A model generated the notes under the pieces. It was not told the DNA's origin. It searched no databases and saw nothing but the letters and a program-made list of their open reading frames with translations. A DNA stretch of 64,000 nucleotides from CALJFL01 sp039964455 (GTDB lineage: Bacteria > Pseudomonadota > Gammaproteobacteria > Pseudomonadales > Halieaceae): NCBI GenBank assembly GCA_039964455.1, contig JBDVXK010000010.1, positions 62,001 through 126,000 of the forward strand. Reading direction: 5' to 3'. Positions 54,147-62,702 of this stretch are shown here, in pieces. The position numbers and the translations under genes were made by a program. Position 1 is the first letter of the stretch. Every line of letters starts with the position of its first letter.

Positions 54147-54563
54147 ATGTCTGACAATGTAACTGGTGGTTGCCTCTGTGGTGACTTTAAGTATGAGTTG
54201 GACCGTGAGAAAGTTGTTTCGGCCCACCACTGTCACTGCAAGGACTGTCAGAAGATGACGGGCAGTGGTAAAGCAACAATTGTTATGGCGCCAACAGAAG
54301 CCTTGTCCACGGAGGGTGAGCTTAAAGTATTCACTGTTGTGGGCACCGATGGCGCCCATGTCACTCGAGGCTTTTGCCCGAACTGTGGCTCGCAACTGAT
54401 CAGCTACCTCGAAGAAATGCCTATGATGCGTTTTGTTAAAGCTGGCACGCTAGACGACAGTAGCTGGGTCAAAGTGGATTCCACATTCTGGGGCGACTCG
54501 GCGGAGGACTGGTCTCCCGTTGACGAATCCTGCCAGTCTTTCGAGCGGAACCCTCCCTCTTAG
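54147..54563 (+). CDS. GFA family (glutathione-dependent formaldehyde-activating-like) zinc protein
   Basis: A 138-residue Mss4-like fold protein. Metal-binding cysteines appear in GGCLCGDFKYE, CHCKDCQKMTGSG and CPNCGS, all family signature segments. Members bind zinc; S-hydroxymethylglutathione synthesis was proposed for the founder, but for most members, including this one, no activity can be claimed. Start ATG 54147 has GGGAGAG upstream. It stands between the hydrolase and a lipoprotein gene. Confidence 0.88.
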   Translation: MSDNVTGGCLCGDFKYELDREKVVSAHHCHCKDCQKMTGSGKATIVMAPTEALSTEGELKVFTVVGTDGAHVTRGFCPNCGSQLISYLEEMPMMRFVKAGTLDDSSWVKVDSTFWGDSAEDWSPVDESCQSFERNPPS

Positions 54564-54637
54564 TCATAAATATTTTTCGTGCAAACGATCACCCAGCAAT
54601 CAGATTTGCCGTGGTCGTTTTTCAGGATTATTGGATT

Positions 54638-55264
54638 ATGAAGCACACCCTGCCCACCATAAGAGCACTAATCAGCTCTATTACCGTTGTATTTTTAATG
54701 GGATGCGATCCTGCACCGGTGCATTTGTCCTGCAGTTTGGGAGAAGAGAATTTCCTCAATGATAGTGATTTTTCGAAGGAAGCTGAGTCAGGTAGATCCA
54801 AACACTGGACTGGCATACAACATGCTGGCGAAAAATCTTTCAAGGTTAGCTTTGAAGGCCCCATAGCCGTTATCGAGAAAATTGGGTCGCAGCCCTGGTT
54901 CCTGTACAGGCAGCGCTTGAGAACGGACCAGTTTTCGAGCCTGAAAATGGCCTTCACTGCAGAAATCAATTTGAGCTCGGACGAAAAGGCGATGAGTGGG
55001 AATGAAGATGGCTTGGCAGGACTGCGCCTCGCGGCCATCGGCTCTTCGGGTAAGCCTATTATGAGAGCGGAGAATCGTTTGTCAGAGGGGAGCGAGCGGA
55101 ATGAATGGCATACCGTGCAGGTGATTATGCAGGTACCAAAGGCCACGAAATCGCTGCAGGCGAGCATCTTTCATGAATCGGTAGGCACTTTACGGGTGCG
55201 GAACCCTTCATTGCGCCTGGTTGAGGGTACCACTGAGGACTGCCCACTATCGCCCGCCCTCTAA
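54638..55264 (+). CDS. Unknown lipoprotein, possibly jelly-roll
   Basis: 208 residues from ATG 54638; the lipobox LMGC (about Cys22) marks a lipoprotein. After it come a DSDFS...W segment and alternating beta-strand patterns (SFKVSFEGPIAVIEK, WHTVQVIMQVP, TLRVRNPSLRLVE), a layout seen in carbohydrate-binding jelly-roll domains. That fold is an inference. Base composition is lower in GC than most neighbours. No partner is obvious; the helical protein gene converges on it 17 bases downstream. Confidence 0.6.
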   Translation: MKHTLPTIRALISSITVVFLMGCDPAPVHLSCSLGEENFLNDSDFSKEAESGRSKHWTGIQHAGEKSFKVSFEGPIAVIEKIGSQPWFLYRQRLRTDQFSSLKMAFTAEINLSSDEKAMSGNEDGLAGLRLAAIGSSGKPIMRAENRLSEGSERNEWHTVQVIMQVPKATKSLQASIFHESVGTLRVRNPSLRLVEGTTEDCPLSPAL

Positions 55265-55281
55265 CCCGTGGGTCGGGCAGG

Positions 55282-55776
55282 TTATTGTTCGATCAAACCC
55301 GGCAGTAAGGCATCCAGGTAATCGGCGCTGGCCTCTTCTATAGTGGCCATTTCTTCCAGTGCTGATTGTATCTCCGGATTATCTTCGGTTTCGATCATTG
55401 CTCGCCAGGCGGCCGCGCCCTGGCGCTCGGCTTTGGCCTGAACCGCCATCTGCTGAATCGGCGTCAGTGTCGAAAACACTTCGTAGTAGGTACTCTTGGC
55501 GGGCACTATCGCTGCTTCCATCGCGGCCACCTGCTCCGGTGCAGTGGCAGGATAAATGTGCTCTGCCCGGTCAGCGATATCGTCTTCCCTGGCGGCGCAA
55601 GCGAGTAAGCCCTGCGCATGCTCCGGGACGGCCTCTGCCCACATGCGATACCGATCTGCGGCTGTACGCTCCAGTCTTGCCAGGAATGCGGGGACGGCCT
55701 CTGGTGGAACTGAGCCGATGTAGGGCGCCAGTAGTTCGCCAAAGTTGGGTACGGTTACTTCTGTTATTGCGTTCAT
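55282..55776 (-). CDS. Unknown helical protein, ferritin-like pattern
   Basis: A 164-residue soluble protein made of long helices with many Ala, Glu and Gln residues. The segment REDDIADRAEHIYP (about 63-76) has Glu and His spacing like the metal-ligand helices of ferritin-like proteins, and a second Glu-rich helix (ATIEEASADYLDALL) lies near the C-terminus. This is a weak structural inference; no family was recognised. It is divergent from the Rieske oxygenase gene (144-base spacer). Confidence 0.65.
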   Translation of the reverse strand: MNAITEVTVPNFGELLAPYIGSVPPEAVPAFLARLERTAADRYRMWAEAVPEHAQGLLACAAREDDIADRAEHIYPATAPEQVAAMEAAIVPAKSTYYEVFSTLTPIQQMAVQAKAERQGAAAWRAMIETEDNPEIQSALEEMATIEEASADYLDALLPGLIEQ

Positions 55777-55920
55777 AGTGCTGTATCTCGCTAAGAATGA
55801 CGGTCATGCCGGTGTGCAGTCGCGGGAAAGTATAGCGTATTTAAAAGTGGCAGCCGGGTATATTCTATACTGGCTGATGATCAGCAGTGGCGCAGTGTGC
55901 AAAGCAAGGAGTAACTTCTC

Positions 55921-57267
55921 ATGGCCCAAACCACAACAGAGCAATCTTTTACCAGCGGCCCTGCTCCGCGTACTGAACAGCGAGCTTGTCTGGATAAGCA
56001 GCGCTATACATCCGACCATATGATGGCAGCGGAGTGGAGCGGCGTATGGAGCCGCTGTTGGTTGTTTGCCGGACTTGCCAGCGATATCACCGAACCGGGA
56101 GATTTTTTCCTTTTACAGTTGGGCCAGGAGTCAATTGTGGTTTTGCGGGATGAGTCCGGGAAAATTCGCGCTTTCTATAACGTGTGCCAGCATCGTGGGA
56201 ATCGCCTGCTGACAAGCCCCGCAGGTGCTGTCACCCAGATTGCGTGTCCCTATCATGGCTGGCGTTATAGCCTGGAGGGTCGGCTTATGGAGGTACCAGA
56301 CGCTGAACGCTTTAACCCCCAAGTTGAAGCCGATGAACGTTCACTCAAACCGGTGCGTGTAGAGCTTTGGGGAGGCCTGGTCTGGATCAACCTTGATCCC
56401 GACGCCGCACCGCTGGACTCCTTTCTCGGCGTCGTAACCGGCAACCTGGATGGCTATCGCTTTCAGGATATGGTGTTGGCTGCTCACCAGACTGTATCGC
56501 TTAATGCTAATTGGAAGGTCGTGCGGGATAACTTTCTGGAGCAGTACCATGTGGACTTCATTCACCCACAACATGCGACCATGGTGGATTGTTGTAATTC
56601 TGAAAATGTACTCTGGCCCTATGGGCACTCTGCCACTGTAGTCGAGGGCTACGTAACTGATTCCCGCTACCCACTTCCCGAAGAGGTTCCGGAGCATCTG
56701 CAGGTAGTATTAAGCTCGCTTGGAATGGCCCCGGAAAAATTTCGTGGTCGCGTCGACGGGATACGTGAGGCAGTTCAGAAGAGAAAGCGCGAGTTGTCTG
56801 AGGAGTTGGGGTTTGCGCACAAAAACCTCACCGACGCTCAGCTATCAGACGTATGGCAGTACGATATTTTCCCCAATACCTTCATGACCATACAGGCTGA
56901 AGAGCTGTGGATATTTGGCCCGAGGCCACACCCCACTGACCCCAACAAGTGCTTTCTGGACAAATACACCCTGCAGATTCCTATGGAGGTTGGCAGCGAT
57001 GCTGAGCGTGGCTTGACCCTCAACCCGGGACTGCGAGTGTCTCGCAATGATGCCAGGCCAGAGCATGAGGTATTTAGTGCCGAGGATGTCATAGCGGGTC
57101 GAAACACTATGACAATTACCATTGATCAGGATATTTACTATCTCGCGGATATGCAGGCCGGGCTGCACTCAAAGGGCTTTGATCACGCAACGCTGAACGT
57201 AGATGAGATCCGTTTGCAACACTTTCATGATTGGGTGGATGAGTGGATACGACTGGACAATGGCTGA
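55921..57267 (+). CDS. Rieske non-heme iron oxygenase, large subunit
   Basis: A 448-residue oxygenase component. The Rieske 2Fe-2S domain has CQH (Cys89, His91) and CPYHGW (Cys109, His112). The catalytic domain has the mononuclear iron site in NFLEQYHVDFIH (His210, His215). The sequence resembles the aromatic-ring hydroxylase/GbcA-type alpha subunits, but the substrate cannot be told. No reductase, ferredoxin or small subunit lies beside it, so electrons must come from proteins elsewhere. The P450 gene follows 52 bases downstream. Confidence 0.9.
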   Translation: MAQTTTEQSFTSGPAPRTEQRACLDKQRYTSDHMMAAEWSGVWSRCWLFAGLASDITEPGDFFLLQLGQESIVVLRDESGKIRAFYNVCQHRGNRLLTSPAGAVTQIACPYHGWRYSLEGRLMEVPDAERFNPQVEADERSLKPVRVELWGGLVWINLDPDAAPLDSFLGVVTGNLDGYRFQDMVLAAHQTVSLNANWKVVRDNFLEQYHVDFIHPQHATMVDCCNSENVLWPYGHSATVVEGYVTDSRYPLPEEVPEHLQVVLSSLGMAPEKFRGRVDGIREAVQKRKRELSEELGFAHKNLTDAQLSDVWQYDIFPNTFMTIQAEELWIFGPRPHPTDPNKCFLDKYTLQIPMEVGSDAERGLTLNPGLRVSRNDARPEHEVFSAEDVIAGRNTMTITIDQDIYYLADMQAGLHSKGFDHATLNVDEIRLQHFHDWVDEWIRLDNG

Positions 57268-57319
57268 GACTTGATTAAGGTTACGCCGCTGGCGACAAAA
57301 CAATAGAGAGGAATAAGGT

Positions 57320-58552
57320 TTGTACAAAGTACAGGACATTGTAGATACACAGATCATGGGCGACGAGCGGAGCATGCACGGCTTGTTTGATCATCTACGT
57401 GAAAACGAACCGGTAGCTTACCTCGAGCATCCGGACTTTGAGCCCTTCTGGGTAATGACGCGCCACGAAGACATAAAGTACATCAGCCAGAATAATGACC
57501 TATTCCTGAACAACCCCAGAACGGTAATCGTGCAGCGCGAGTTCGAGAAAGCGCTGCTGGAGCAGTTTGGCACGCGCAATGGCCTGGAAACGCTTATCCA
57601 TATGGATAATCCCAAGCATCGAAAATTGCGGAATGTGACGCGCGACTGGTTTAAACCCTCTCCTATAGAAAAACTGACGCCGATTATTGAAGATATAGCG
57701 CGACAATATGTCGACAAAATGGAGTCCATGGGAGGAGAGTGCGACTTTGTCAGTGATATAGCCTTGCTGTATCCCCTGCGAGTGATCATGTCGATCATCG
57801 GGGTGGTGCCTGAAGAAGAGGGCATGATGCTCAAGCTCACGCAGGAGCTGTTCGGCGGGCAGGACCCTCAGCAAAGCCGGGGTGAAGAGGTTACCGACGG
57901 GCTTGGGGTGTTGATGGACTTCTTCAGTTACTTCCAAAAAGTTGTGGAGGATCGCAAAGAGAATCCAGCCGATGACCTCGCATCTGTACTCGCAAACGCG
58001 ATGGTCGACGGGGAGCCAATGGCCGAACTCGACCAGATTAGCTATTTCATCATCACCGCTACTGCCGGCCACGACACGACATCGGCAACCATTGGTGGTG
58101 GAATGAAGGCCTTGATGGAGTTTCCAGAGCAGCTCAAGAAGCTTCAGGCTGATCCTGGCCTGTGCCGTGACGCTGCAAAGGAAATGATACGTTGGGTGTC
58201 GCCGGTGCGGCACATGATGCGTACGCTGACAGAAGACACCCAGTTTGGTGACAAGACGCTGCGCGCTGGAGAGAATTTGTCGCTCTGGTATCCGTCAGCA
58301 AATCGCGACGCATCGGTTTTTGAAAACCCCAATGACTTTGACGTAGAGCGGGACAACCGCAACCAACTTGCCTTCGGCTATGGCGGACATATGTGTCTTG
58401 GCCAGCATCTGGCAATTCTTGAAGTTGAGTGTTTCTTCAGAGAGCTACTACCCAGACTGGAGTGGATAGAGTTTGCGGGCGAACCGGAATGGGTTCAGGC
58501 CATGTTCGTAGGCGGCCTGAAGTCCATGCCAGTTCGTTACAAGTTCAAGTAG
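57320..58552 (+). CDS. Cytochrome P450
   Basis: A 410-residue soluble bacterial P450. I-helix AGHDTT (249-254), the ExxR pair in EMIR (Glu288, Arg291) and the heme-binding FGYGGHMCLG (Cys359) are all intact. Length and the open-to-solution N-terminus place it in the bacterial class that relies on ferredoxin. The family resembles steroid/terpene-type CYPs in general, but no substrate is assigned. The start is TTG at 57320 with GAGAGGAA upstream. It shares its direction with the Rieske oxygenase and converges on glsA after 7 bases. Confidence 0.92.
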   Translation: MYKVQDIVDTQIMGDERSMHGLFDHLRENEPVAYLEHPDFEPFWVMTRHEDIKYISQNNDLFLNNPRTVIVQREFEKALLEQFGTRNGLETLIHMDNPKHRKLRNVTRDWFKPSPIEKLTPIIEDIARQYVDKMESMGGECDFVSDIALLYPLRVIMSIIGVVPEEEGMMLKLTQELFGGQDPQQSRGEEVTDGLGVLMDFFSYFQKVVEDRKENPADDLASVLANAMVDGEPMAELDQISYFIITATAGHDTTSATIGGGMKALMEFPEQLKKLQADPGLCRDAAKEMIRWVSPVRHMMRTLTEDTQFGDKTLRAGENLSLWYPSANRDASVFENPNDFDVERDNRNQLAFGYGGHMCLGQHLAILEVECFFRELLPRLEWIEFAGEPEWVQAMFVGGLKSMPVRYKFK

Positions 58553-58559
58553 GTCTTTG

Positions 58560-59579
58560 CTATTCGCTTGGGTTGGGGCCGTACAGGCCCACACCCAGGG
58601 TGCCGGCAATGTGTCGAATTGCTTTCATGCCCCGCACGCTGTTGCCCGCCGGGTTCAGCGGTGGTGAAAAAGTGGCTATGGCGAAGCGGCCTGGAACGAT
58701 AGCTACAATGCCGCCACCCACGCCAGTTTTCGCGGGCAAGCCAGCGCTGTACATCCATTCCCCTGATTCGTCATAGAATCCCGCTGTGGCCATAATAGCC
58801 AGCAACTCAGGCACGTGTTCTGCGGGTATAAGCCGCTTGCCAGTGGCCGGATTGACGCCTTCGTTGGCCAGTGTTGCGCCCATCATTGCGAGATCCTTGG
58901 TATTGATACCGATGGAACACTGTTGCGTGTAGACGCGCAACGCTTCCTCGGGGTCACTGTAAAGCCGCTCATAGTTGTACAGCAGGTTGGCAATGCCACG
59001 GTTGCTCCATGAGCTCTCGTATTCAGACGTGTACACTTCATCCAGAACTTTCAGGTCGCGGCCGGCAAAGTCGCTGATATTGCCCAGAACCTTGTTCCAA
59101 CGATCTTTTTCAGATGAAGCCTCTACCAGGCTGACCGCGGCGATGGCACCCGCATTGACCAGCGGATTTACCGAGCGGCTAGGGTATATTTCCAGCGCGA
59201 GTTTGGAGTTGAAAGCCAGGCCGGTAGGCTCAATACCTATTTTTTCCCGAATAGCCTTGGGCCCCTGCTCGGCCATGATCAGCGATGCGGTGAATGGCTT
59301 GGACACAGACTGTATGGAAAATTCGTAGTCCATTTCACCCGCAGAGTAGACTTCGCCGTCACGCGTTACGATGGCAACGCCAAACATCTCACTGGGTACC
59401 GTTGCCAGAATTGGGATGTAGTCAGCGTTAGCGCCTTCTTTCACATCCTTGAACTGGGCATAGGCTGTATCCACAGCCTTTTGATAATCTTCAGCGGTAA
59501 GTGGAGCAGCCAATGCGCTGGCTGCGCCGAGCACGAGACTGGCCGCGGTGGCCAGGTAACGTAATGCGGTAAATTTCAT
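58560..59579 (-). CDS. glsA: Glutaminase with signal peptide (periplasmic)
   Basis: Hydrolyses glutamine to glutamate and ammonia. The 339 residues start with a clear signal peptide (cleaved after SALA at about residue 24), unlike the cytoplasmic glutaminases of E. coli. The serine-type fold shows SVSK (Ser91, Lys94), ending the conserved YEFSIQSVSKPF block, with VNPLVNAGAIA and the late KTGVGGGIVA. It lies 83 bases behind a DcaP-like porin on the same strand, suggesting a joint role in using external glutamine or glutamine released from peptides. Confidence 0.9.
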   Translation of the reverse strand: MKFTALRYLATAASLVLGAASALAAPLTAEDYQKAVDTAYAQFKDVKEGANADYIPILATVPSEMFGVAIVTRDGEVYSAGEMDYEFSIQSVSKPFTASLIMAEQGPKAIREKIGIEPTGLAFNSKLALEIYPSRSVNPLVNAGAIAAVSLVEASSEKDRWNKVLGNISDFAGRDLKVLDEVYTSEYESSWSNRGIANLLYNYERLYSDPEEALRVYTQQCSIGINTKDLAMMGATLANEGVNPATGKRLIPAEHVPELLAIMATAGFYDESGEWMYSAGLPAKTGVGGGIVAIVPGRFAIATFSPPLNPAGNSVRGMKAIRHIAGTLGVGLYGPNPSE

Positions 59580-59619
59580 AGTGCGCTCCGTTTCTTTCGT
59601 TGTAATCGTTTGCTGTTCA

Positions 59620-59657
59620 ATCCCGGGAAGGTTGCTCGACCAGCTACAGACCGGGAT
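59620..59657. repeat. Inverted repeat between porin and glutaminase genes
   Basis: ATCCCGG (59620-59626) and CCGGGAT (59651-59657) are perfect 7-base arms 24 bases apart in the 83-base spacer. No T run follows in the direction of transcription. It could stabilise the upstream mRNA or partly block read-through. Confidence 0.4.
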
Positions 59658-59662
59658 CTCGT

Positions 59663-61093
59663 TTAGCGACGCTGCATGATGTCGCCTGAATCAAAATTAA
59701 CCTTGAGTGAAAACTGAATGCGGTAATCATCGCCGGTGGCGCCATTCACGTCCTCACGTTCACCCCAGCTGAATTCCGTACCCAGCAGCACGTTGTCCTT
59801 TGGGTAGTGCAAGAGGTTGATCTGGGCGATTTGGCCCTTGGCGAACTCGGAACCTGATTGTCCATCACTGCTGTCCAGGTCGGTCATGGACCAGCCCACA
59901 GAGGTGGACCACTTGTCGTTCCAGTAATGGTCGTAATAAGCGCTGATGCCTAACAATGGAACTGCCTCGGCACTTGCCTGCCCGATATTGGCTGAGTCCG
60001 GGGCTATATCTAGACCGCCATCGTTCATGTAGTTGCCTATACCCTCACCATAGACCACTTGTACTTTGAGTAAGTCCTTGCCCCAGGTGTTGAAGCCGGT
60101 ACTGGCGTTTATGCCCCAACCCAGTTCGTGGTCTTTGCTGCCGGTATCAAGTCGTTCGTAGCCGAGTTTTCTGAGCATGCCAGCGATCTGGTAGTGGCCG
60201 AAGTCACCGTTGTTGCGATAGCGCACGCTTAGGTCGGGTAAGTCGTTGTAGGCCTGGAACAGGTCATCTGCACCGGAGTCGATAGACTCGCAATCGGCCG
60301 GTGGATTCGGCAGATCACAAGCGTTGGTATCCCTGAAGCGACCTACGCTGAGTGAGGTGCCTGGATCTTCCAGTGCGATAGAAAATTCGTCCTCGCCCAT
60401 GGGGAAGGTGTATCGAGCCTGTTGGTTACGATAAAACACCATGCCGGTAGGGCCCCAGTAATCGATGGTATTGGGGAAAATATCGATATCCATAAAGTTG
60501 GACCAGTATTGCCCCATGCCGAAGTTTTTATAGGTTGCCCAGGCGTGACGCAGCCGCGGTGTTGTCTGGCCTTCGTCACCACCTACGCCATAGAGCTCAG
60601 CCTCCAGAATGTAGGTAATGTCGTCCCCGTAATTACCCTTGATACCCAACCTCGACTGGCGCACACCGAAAACGAACTCGCCGTCGCGTCCGTAGGCCCC
60701 ATCCTCAGTCGGGATAGTGGACACTCTTAATGTGTCATTCCAGTTTGGATCCACCCGTTTGAAGTCGTAGATCATATCCGCCATGACGAAGCCATAGATG
60801 TTGGCCGACAAGGGCGCCAGTGCCTCGCTAGCGGGCTCTGGTGATGGGGCAACCTGAGCCACTACGGGTTGCTCTTCCTCGGTAACGGCTATCGCTTCCT
60901 CGGTAATTGCTGCAGGTTGGCCCGCCTTCAATCGTTTGAGTTCGGCATCCATCACCTCGAGTATCTGCCGCTGCTGCTCCAGTTGCGCTTCCAGCGCCTT
61001 GATTCTCTCTGCTTCAGTGGCGGCTGTGGCCGGCATGGTCAGGCTGGCCGCGAGAATAGCGAGAGGCAGCAGGGCTTTTCTACAAGTTTTCAT
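59663..61093 (-). CDS. DcaP-like outer-membrane porin
   Basis: A 476-residue outer-membrane protein: signal peptide (about 1-24), an N-terminal coiled coil (ERIKALEAQLEQQRQILEVMDAELKRL region, 28-56), a Pro/Ala/Glu-rich linker, then a beta-barrel (from about residue 95) starting NIYGFVMADMIYDF. The coiled coil plus trimeric barrel layout is that of DcaP and related porins, which carry small organic anions or peptides. It does not end in the usual aromatic residue but in QRR, an odd ending for a barrel. The palindrome CGCTCCCGGAGCG (61098-61110) overlaps its ribosome site. Confidence 0.8.
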   Translation of the reverse strand: MKTCRKALLPLAILAASLTMPATAATEAERIKALEAQLEQQRQILEVMDAELKRLKAGQPAAITEEAIAVTEEEQPVVAQVAPSPEPASEALAPLSANIYGFVMADMIYDFKRVDPNWNDTLRVSTIPTEDGAYGRDGEFVFGVRQSRLGIKGNYGDDITYILEAELYGVGGDEGQTTPRLRHAWATYKNFGMGQYWSNFMDIDIFPNTIDYWGPTGMVFYRNQQARYTFPMGEDEFSIALEDPGTSLSVGRFRDTNACDLPNPPADCESIDSGADDLFQAYNDLPDLSVRYRNNGDFGHYQIAGMLRKLGYERLDTGSKDHELGWGINASTGFNTWGKDLLKVQVVYGEGIGNYMNDGGLDIAPDSANIGQASAEAVPLLGISAYYDHYWNDKWSTSVGWSMTDLDSSDGQSGSEFAKGQIAQINLLHYPKDNVLLGTEFSWGEREDVNGATGDDYRIQFSLKVNFDSGDIMQRR

Positions 61094-61251
61094 TTAACGC
61101 TCCCGGAGCGGTGACTAATTAGAGTTATCACCCAAGTGTAGTGCATTTCAGCCAAAACTTGTCCGAATTTAGCGTGCTTCATCTGGCACTGATACAAGCT
61201 GGATAATTTGATGAACCAACATTAATCATGCCAGTGAACTTGTGTGTTGCA

Positions 61252-61292
61252 AGATAGCTGCGCTCTTCAGAGGAGGGCGGAGCAAACTATCT
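61252..61292. other. Hairpin in the porin-MAPEG spacer
   Basis: AGATAG (61252-61257) pairs with CTATCT (61287-61292) and GCTC (61262-61265) with GAGC (61280-61283), leaving a small internal bulge and a 14-base loop. It lies upstream of the MAPEG gene in a 285-base spacer and downstream of nothing on that strand. A leader structure or small RNA is possible. Confidence 0.35.
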
Positions 61293-61378
61293 TCGCCTTT
61301 CAATTTTCTGGTGGAAAACCCATACTTGAGATGGTCTCTGTCATAGGGGCTCTAGGGATTATTTGAGGAGGAATAACT

Positions 61379-61765
61379 ATGTCTGTTGAACTTACAATGC
61401 TTCTGTACAGTGTGCTGCTCTTTTTCGTCATTATCGTCTCGCAGGCCGGTCTCGCCATTATGCAAAATGGACTGGTGGCCCAGGCGGGCAGTCGGGATAG
61501 CCTGCCGGAACCAACAGTGGTGCGTAACCGCTTGCAGCGCTTGTCTGCTAATTTTCAGGAAAACCTGGTTATGTTTGCTGCCGTTGTACTCGTGGCTCAT
61601 GCGGCCGGTGTAAGTAACAGTACAACGGTACTGGCTGCGACGATTTTCTTTTATGCCCGCGTTGCCCATGCGGTGGTTTATGCCGCTGGCTGGCCTATGA
61701 TTCGCCCGCTATTTTACTTCGCAGGTGTAATCGCGACAGGGATGATTCTGTTTCAGATAATCTGA
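61379..61765 (+). CDS. MAPEG family membrane protein
   Basis: A 128-residue protein with four transmembrane helices (about 5-24, 55-75, 80-98, 107-126) and the segment RLQRLSANFQENLVMF characteristic of MAPEG proteins, which include glutathione-dependent enzymes. A very strong ribosome site GAGGAGGA lies at 61365-61372, 6 bases before ATG. Substrate unknown. It converges on the SDR gene after 26 bases. Confidence 0.85.
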   Translation: MSVELTMLLYSVLLFFVIIVSQAGLAIMQNGLVAQAGSRDSLPEPTVVRNRLQRLSANFQENLVMFAAVVLVAHAAGVSNSTTVLAATIFFYARVAHAVVYAAGWPMIRPLFYFAGVIATGMILFQII

Positions 61766-61791
61766 CGGGTTAGCTATTCCAGAACAGCACG

Positions 61792-62544
61792 CTACTGGGC
61801 GGTGAACCCGCCGTCCACTGCGAGCACCGAGCCTTGGCAGAGCGATGAATCTGCCGAGGCGAAGAAAAGAATTGCCCCCGCTACTTCCTCGGCCTTACCC
61901 ATTCGGCCTATAGGCATTGTGCCCTTAAGCATTTCCTGTGCTTCCGCTTTATCGGGCATCTGGTTTGTCCAGCGCTCCATCATCCCGGTTTCTATCACGC
62001 CGGGGCAGACACAGTTGATGCGCACACCGGTGGTAGCCAGCTCTATTGCCATATCCTTGGTGAATACTACCAGCCCGCCCTTGGCGCTTCCGTACGCGGT
62101 TGATAAAGGGAAGCCCACGATTCCATTCAGCGATGAAATATTGATAACACTCCCGACCCCAGCTTGCACCATGGGCGGGACGAAATGTTTGCACATCAAC
62201 CAGGGACCCTTAAGGTCCGTGTTGAGTACCCGGTCCCACTCGTCCTCGGTTGTCTCGTCATAAGTTTGATTCAGTTCACTACCAGCATTGTTAACGAGAA
62301 CATCAACACGACTCCATCGCCTATACGCGGCTTCTGCTGCTGCCTTAACCTCGGATTCACTGGTAACGTCACAATGCTGAGTGGTCGCGGCGATGCCCAG
62401 CTCTGCGGCAAGCGTGTCTGCAGCCGCCATATCGATGTCGAGGATCAACACTTCCGCACCCTCCGCAACAAAGCGCCTTGCCGTCGCCGCGCCTATGCCA
62501 CTTGAGCCTCCGGTTATTACGCAGTTCAGTCCCTGTAATCTCAT
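61792..62544 (-). CDS. Short-chain dehydrogenase/reductase (SDR)
   Basis: A 250-residue NAD(P)-dependent oxidoreductase of the classical SDR type: cofactor motif TGGSSGIG (about 12-19), Asp in LDIDM suggesting NAD use, NNAG (about 86-89), catalytic Ser in NISSLNG and the YGSAK motif (Tyr152, Lys156). The C-terminal VDGGFTAQ is usual. The substrate is unknown. No partner gene is close; the spacer upstream holds a palindrome (62577-62594). Confidence 0.92.
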   Translation of the reverse strand: MRLQGLNCVITGGSSGIGAATARRFVAEGAEVLILDIDMAAADTLAAELGIAATTQHCDVTSESEVKAAAEAAYRRWSRVDVLVNNAGSELNQTYDETTEDEWDRVLNTDLKGPWLMCKHFVPPMVQAGVGSVINISSLNGIVGFPLSTAYGSAKGGLVVFTKDMAIELATTGVRINCVCPGVIETGMMERWTNQMPDKAEAQEMLKGTMPIGRMGKAEEVAGAILFFASADSSLCQGSVLAVDGGFTAQ

Positions 62545-62576
62545 TGATCCACCTCTCCATTTTTGCGGTTAAGAAC

Positions 62577-62594
62577 AAGTCTCTTGCAAGACTT
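62577..62594. promoter_or_regulatory. Palindrome upstream of the SDR gene
   Basis: AAGTCT (62577-62582) and AGACTT (62589-62594) are perfect arms separated by 6 bases, 33 bases before the SDR start on the minus strand. The symmetry and position suit a dimeric repressor such as TetR- or MarR-type, but no such gene is adjacent. It could also be a weak terminator of the gene that follows on the right. Confidence 0.35.
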
Positions 62595-62702
62595 TTACTT
62601 CGCTTGTGTTGGTCAGATTCTGGCAGAGGGGGTGAGATTTATCCATTTACCCGGAATACCTAGACGATTACCGCGAGATACGATGCACCCAATTTGAGCA
62701 GA

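Noticed and set aside
55256..55278. GCCC/ACCC and GGGT/GGGC hairpin between two convergent genes
   Set aside because: The loop would be only 2 bases and there is no T run, so it is not a credible terminator.
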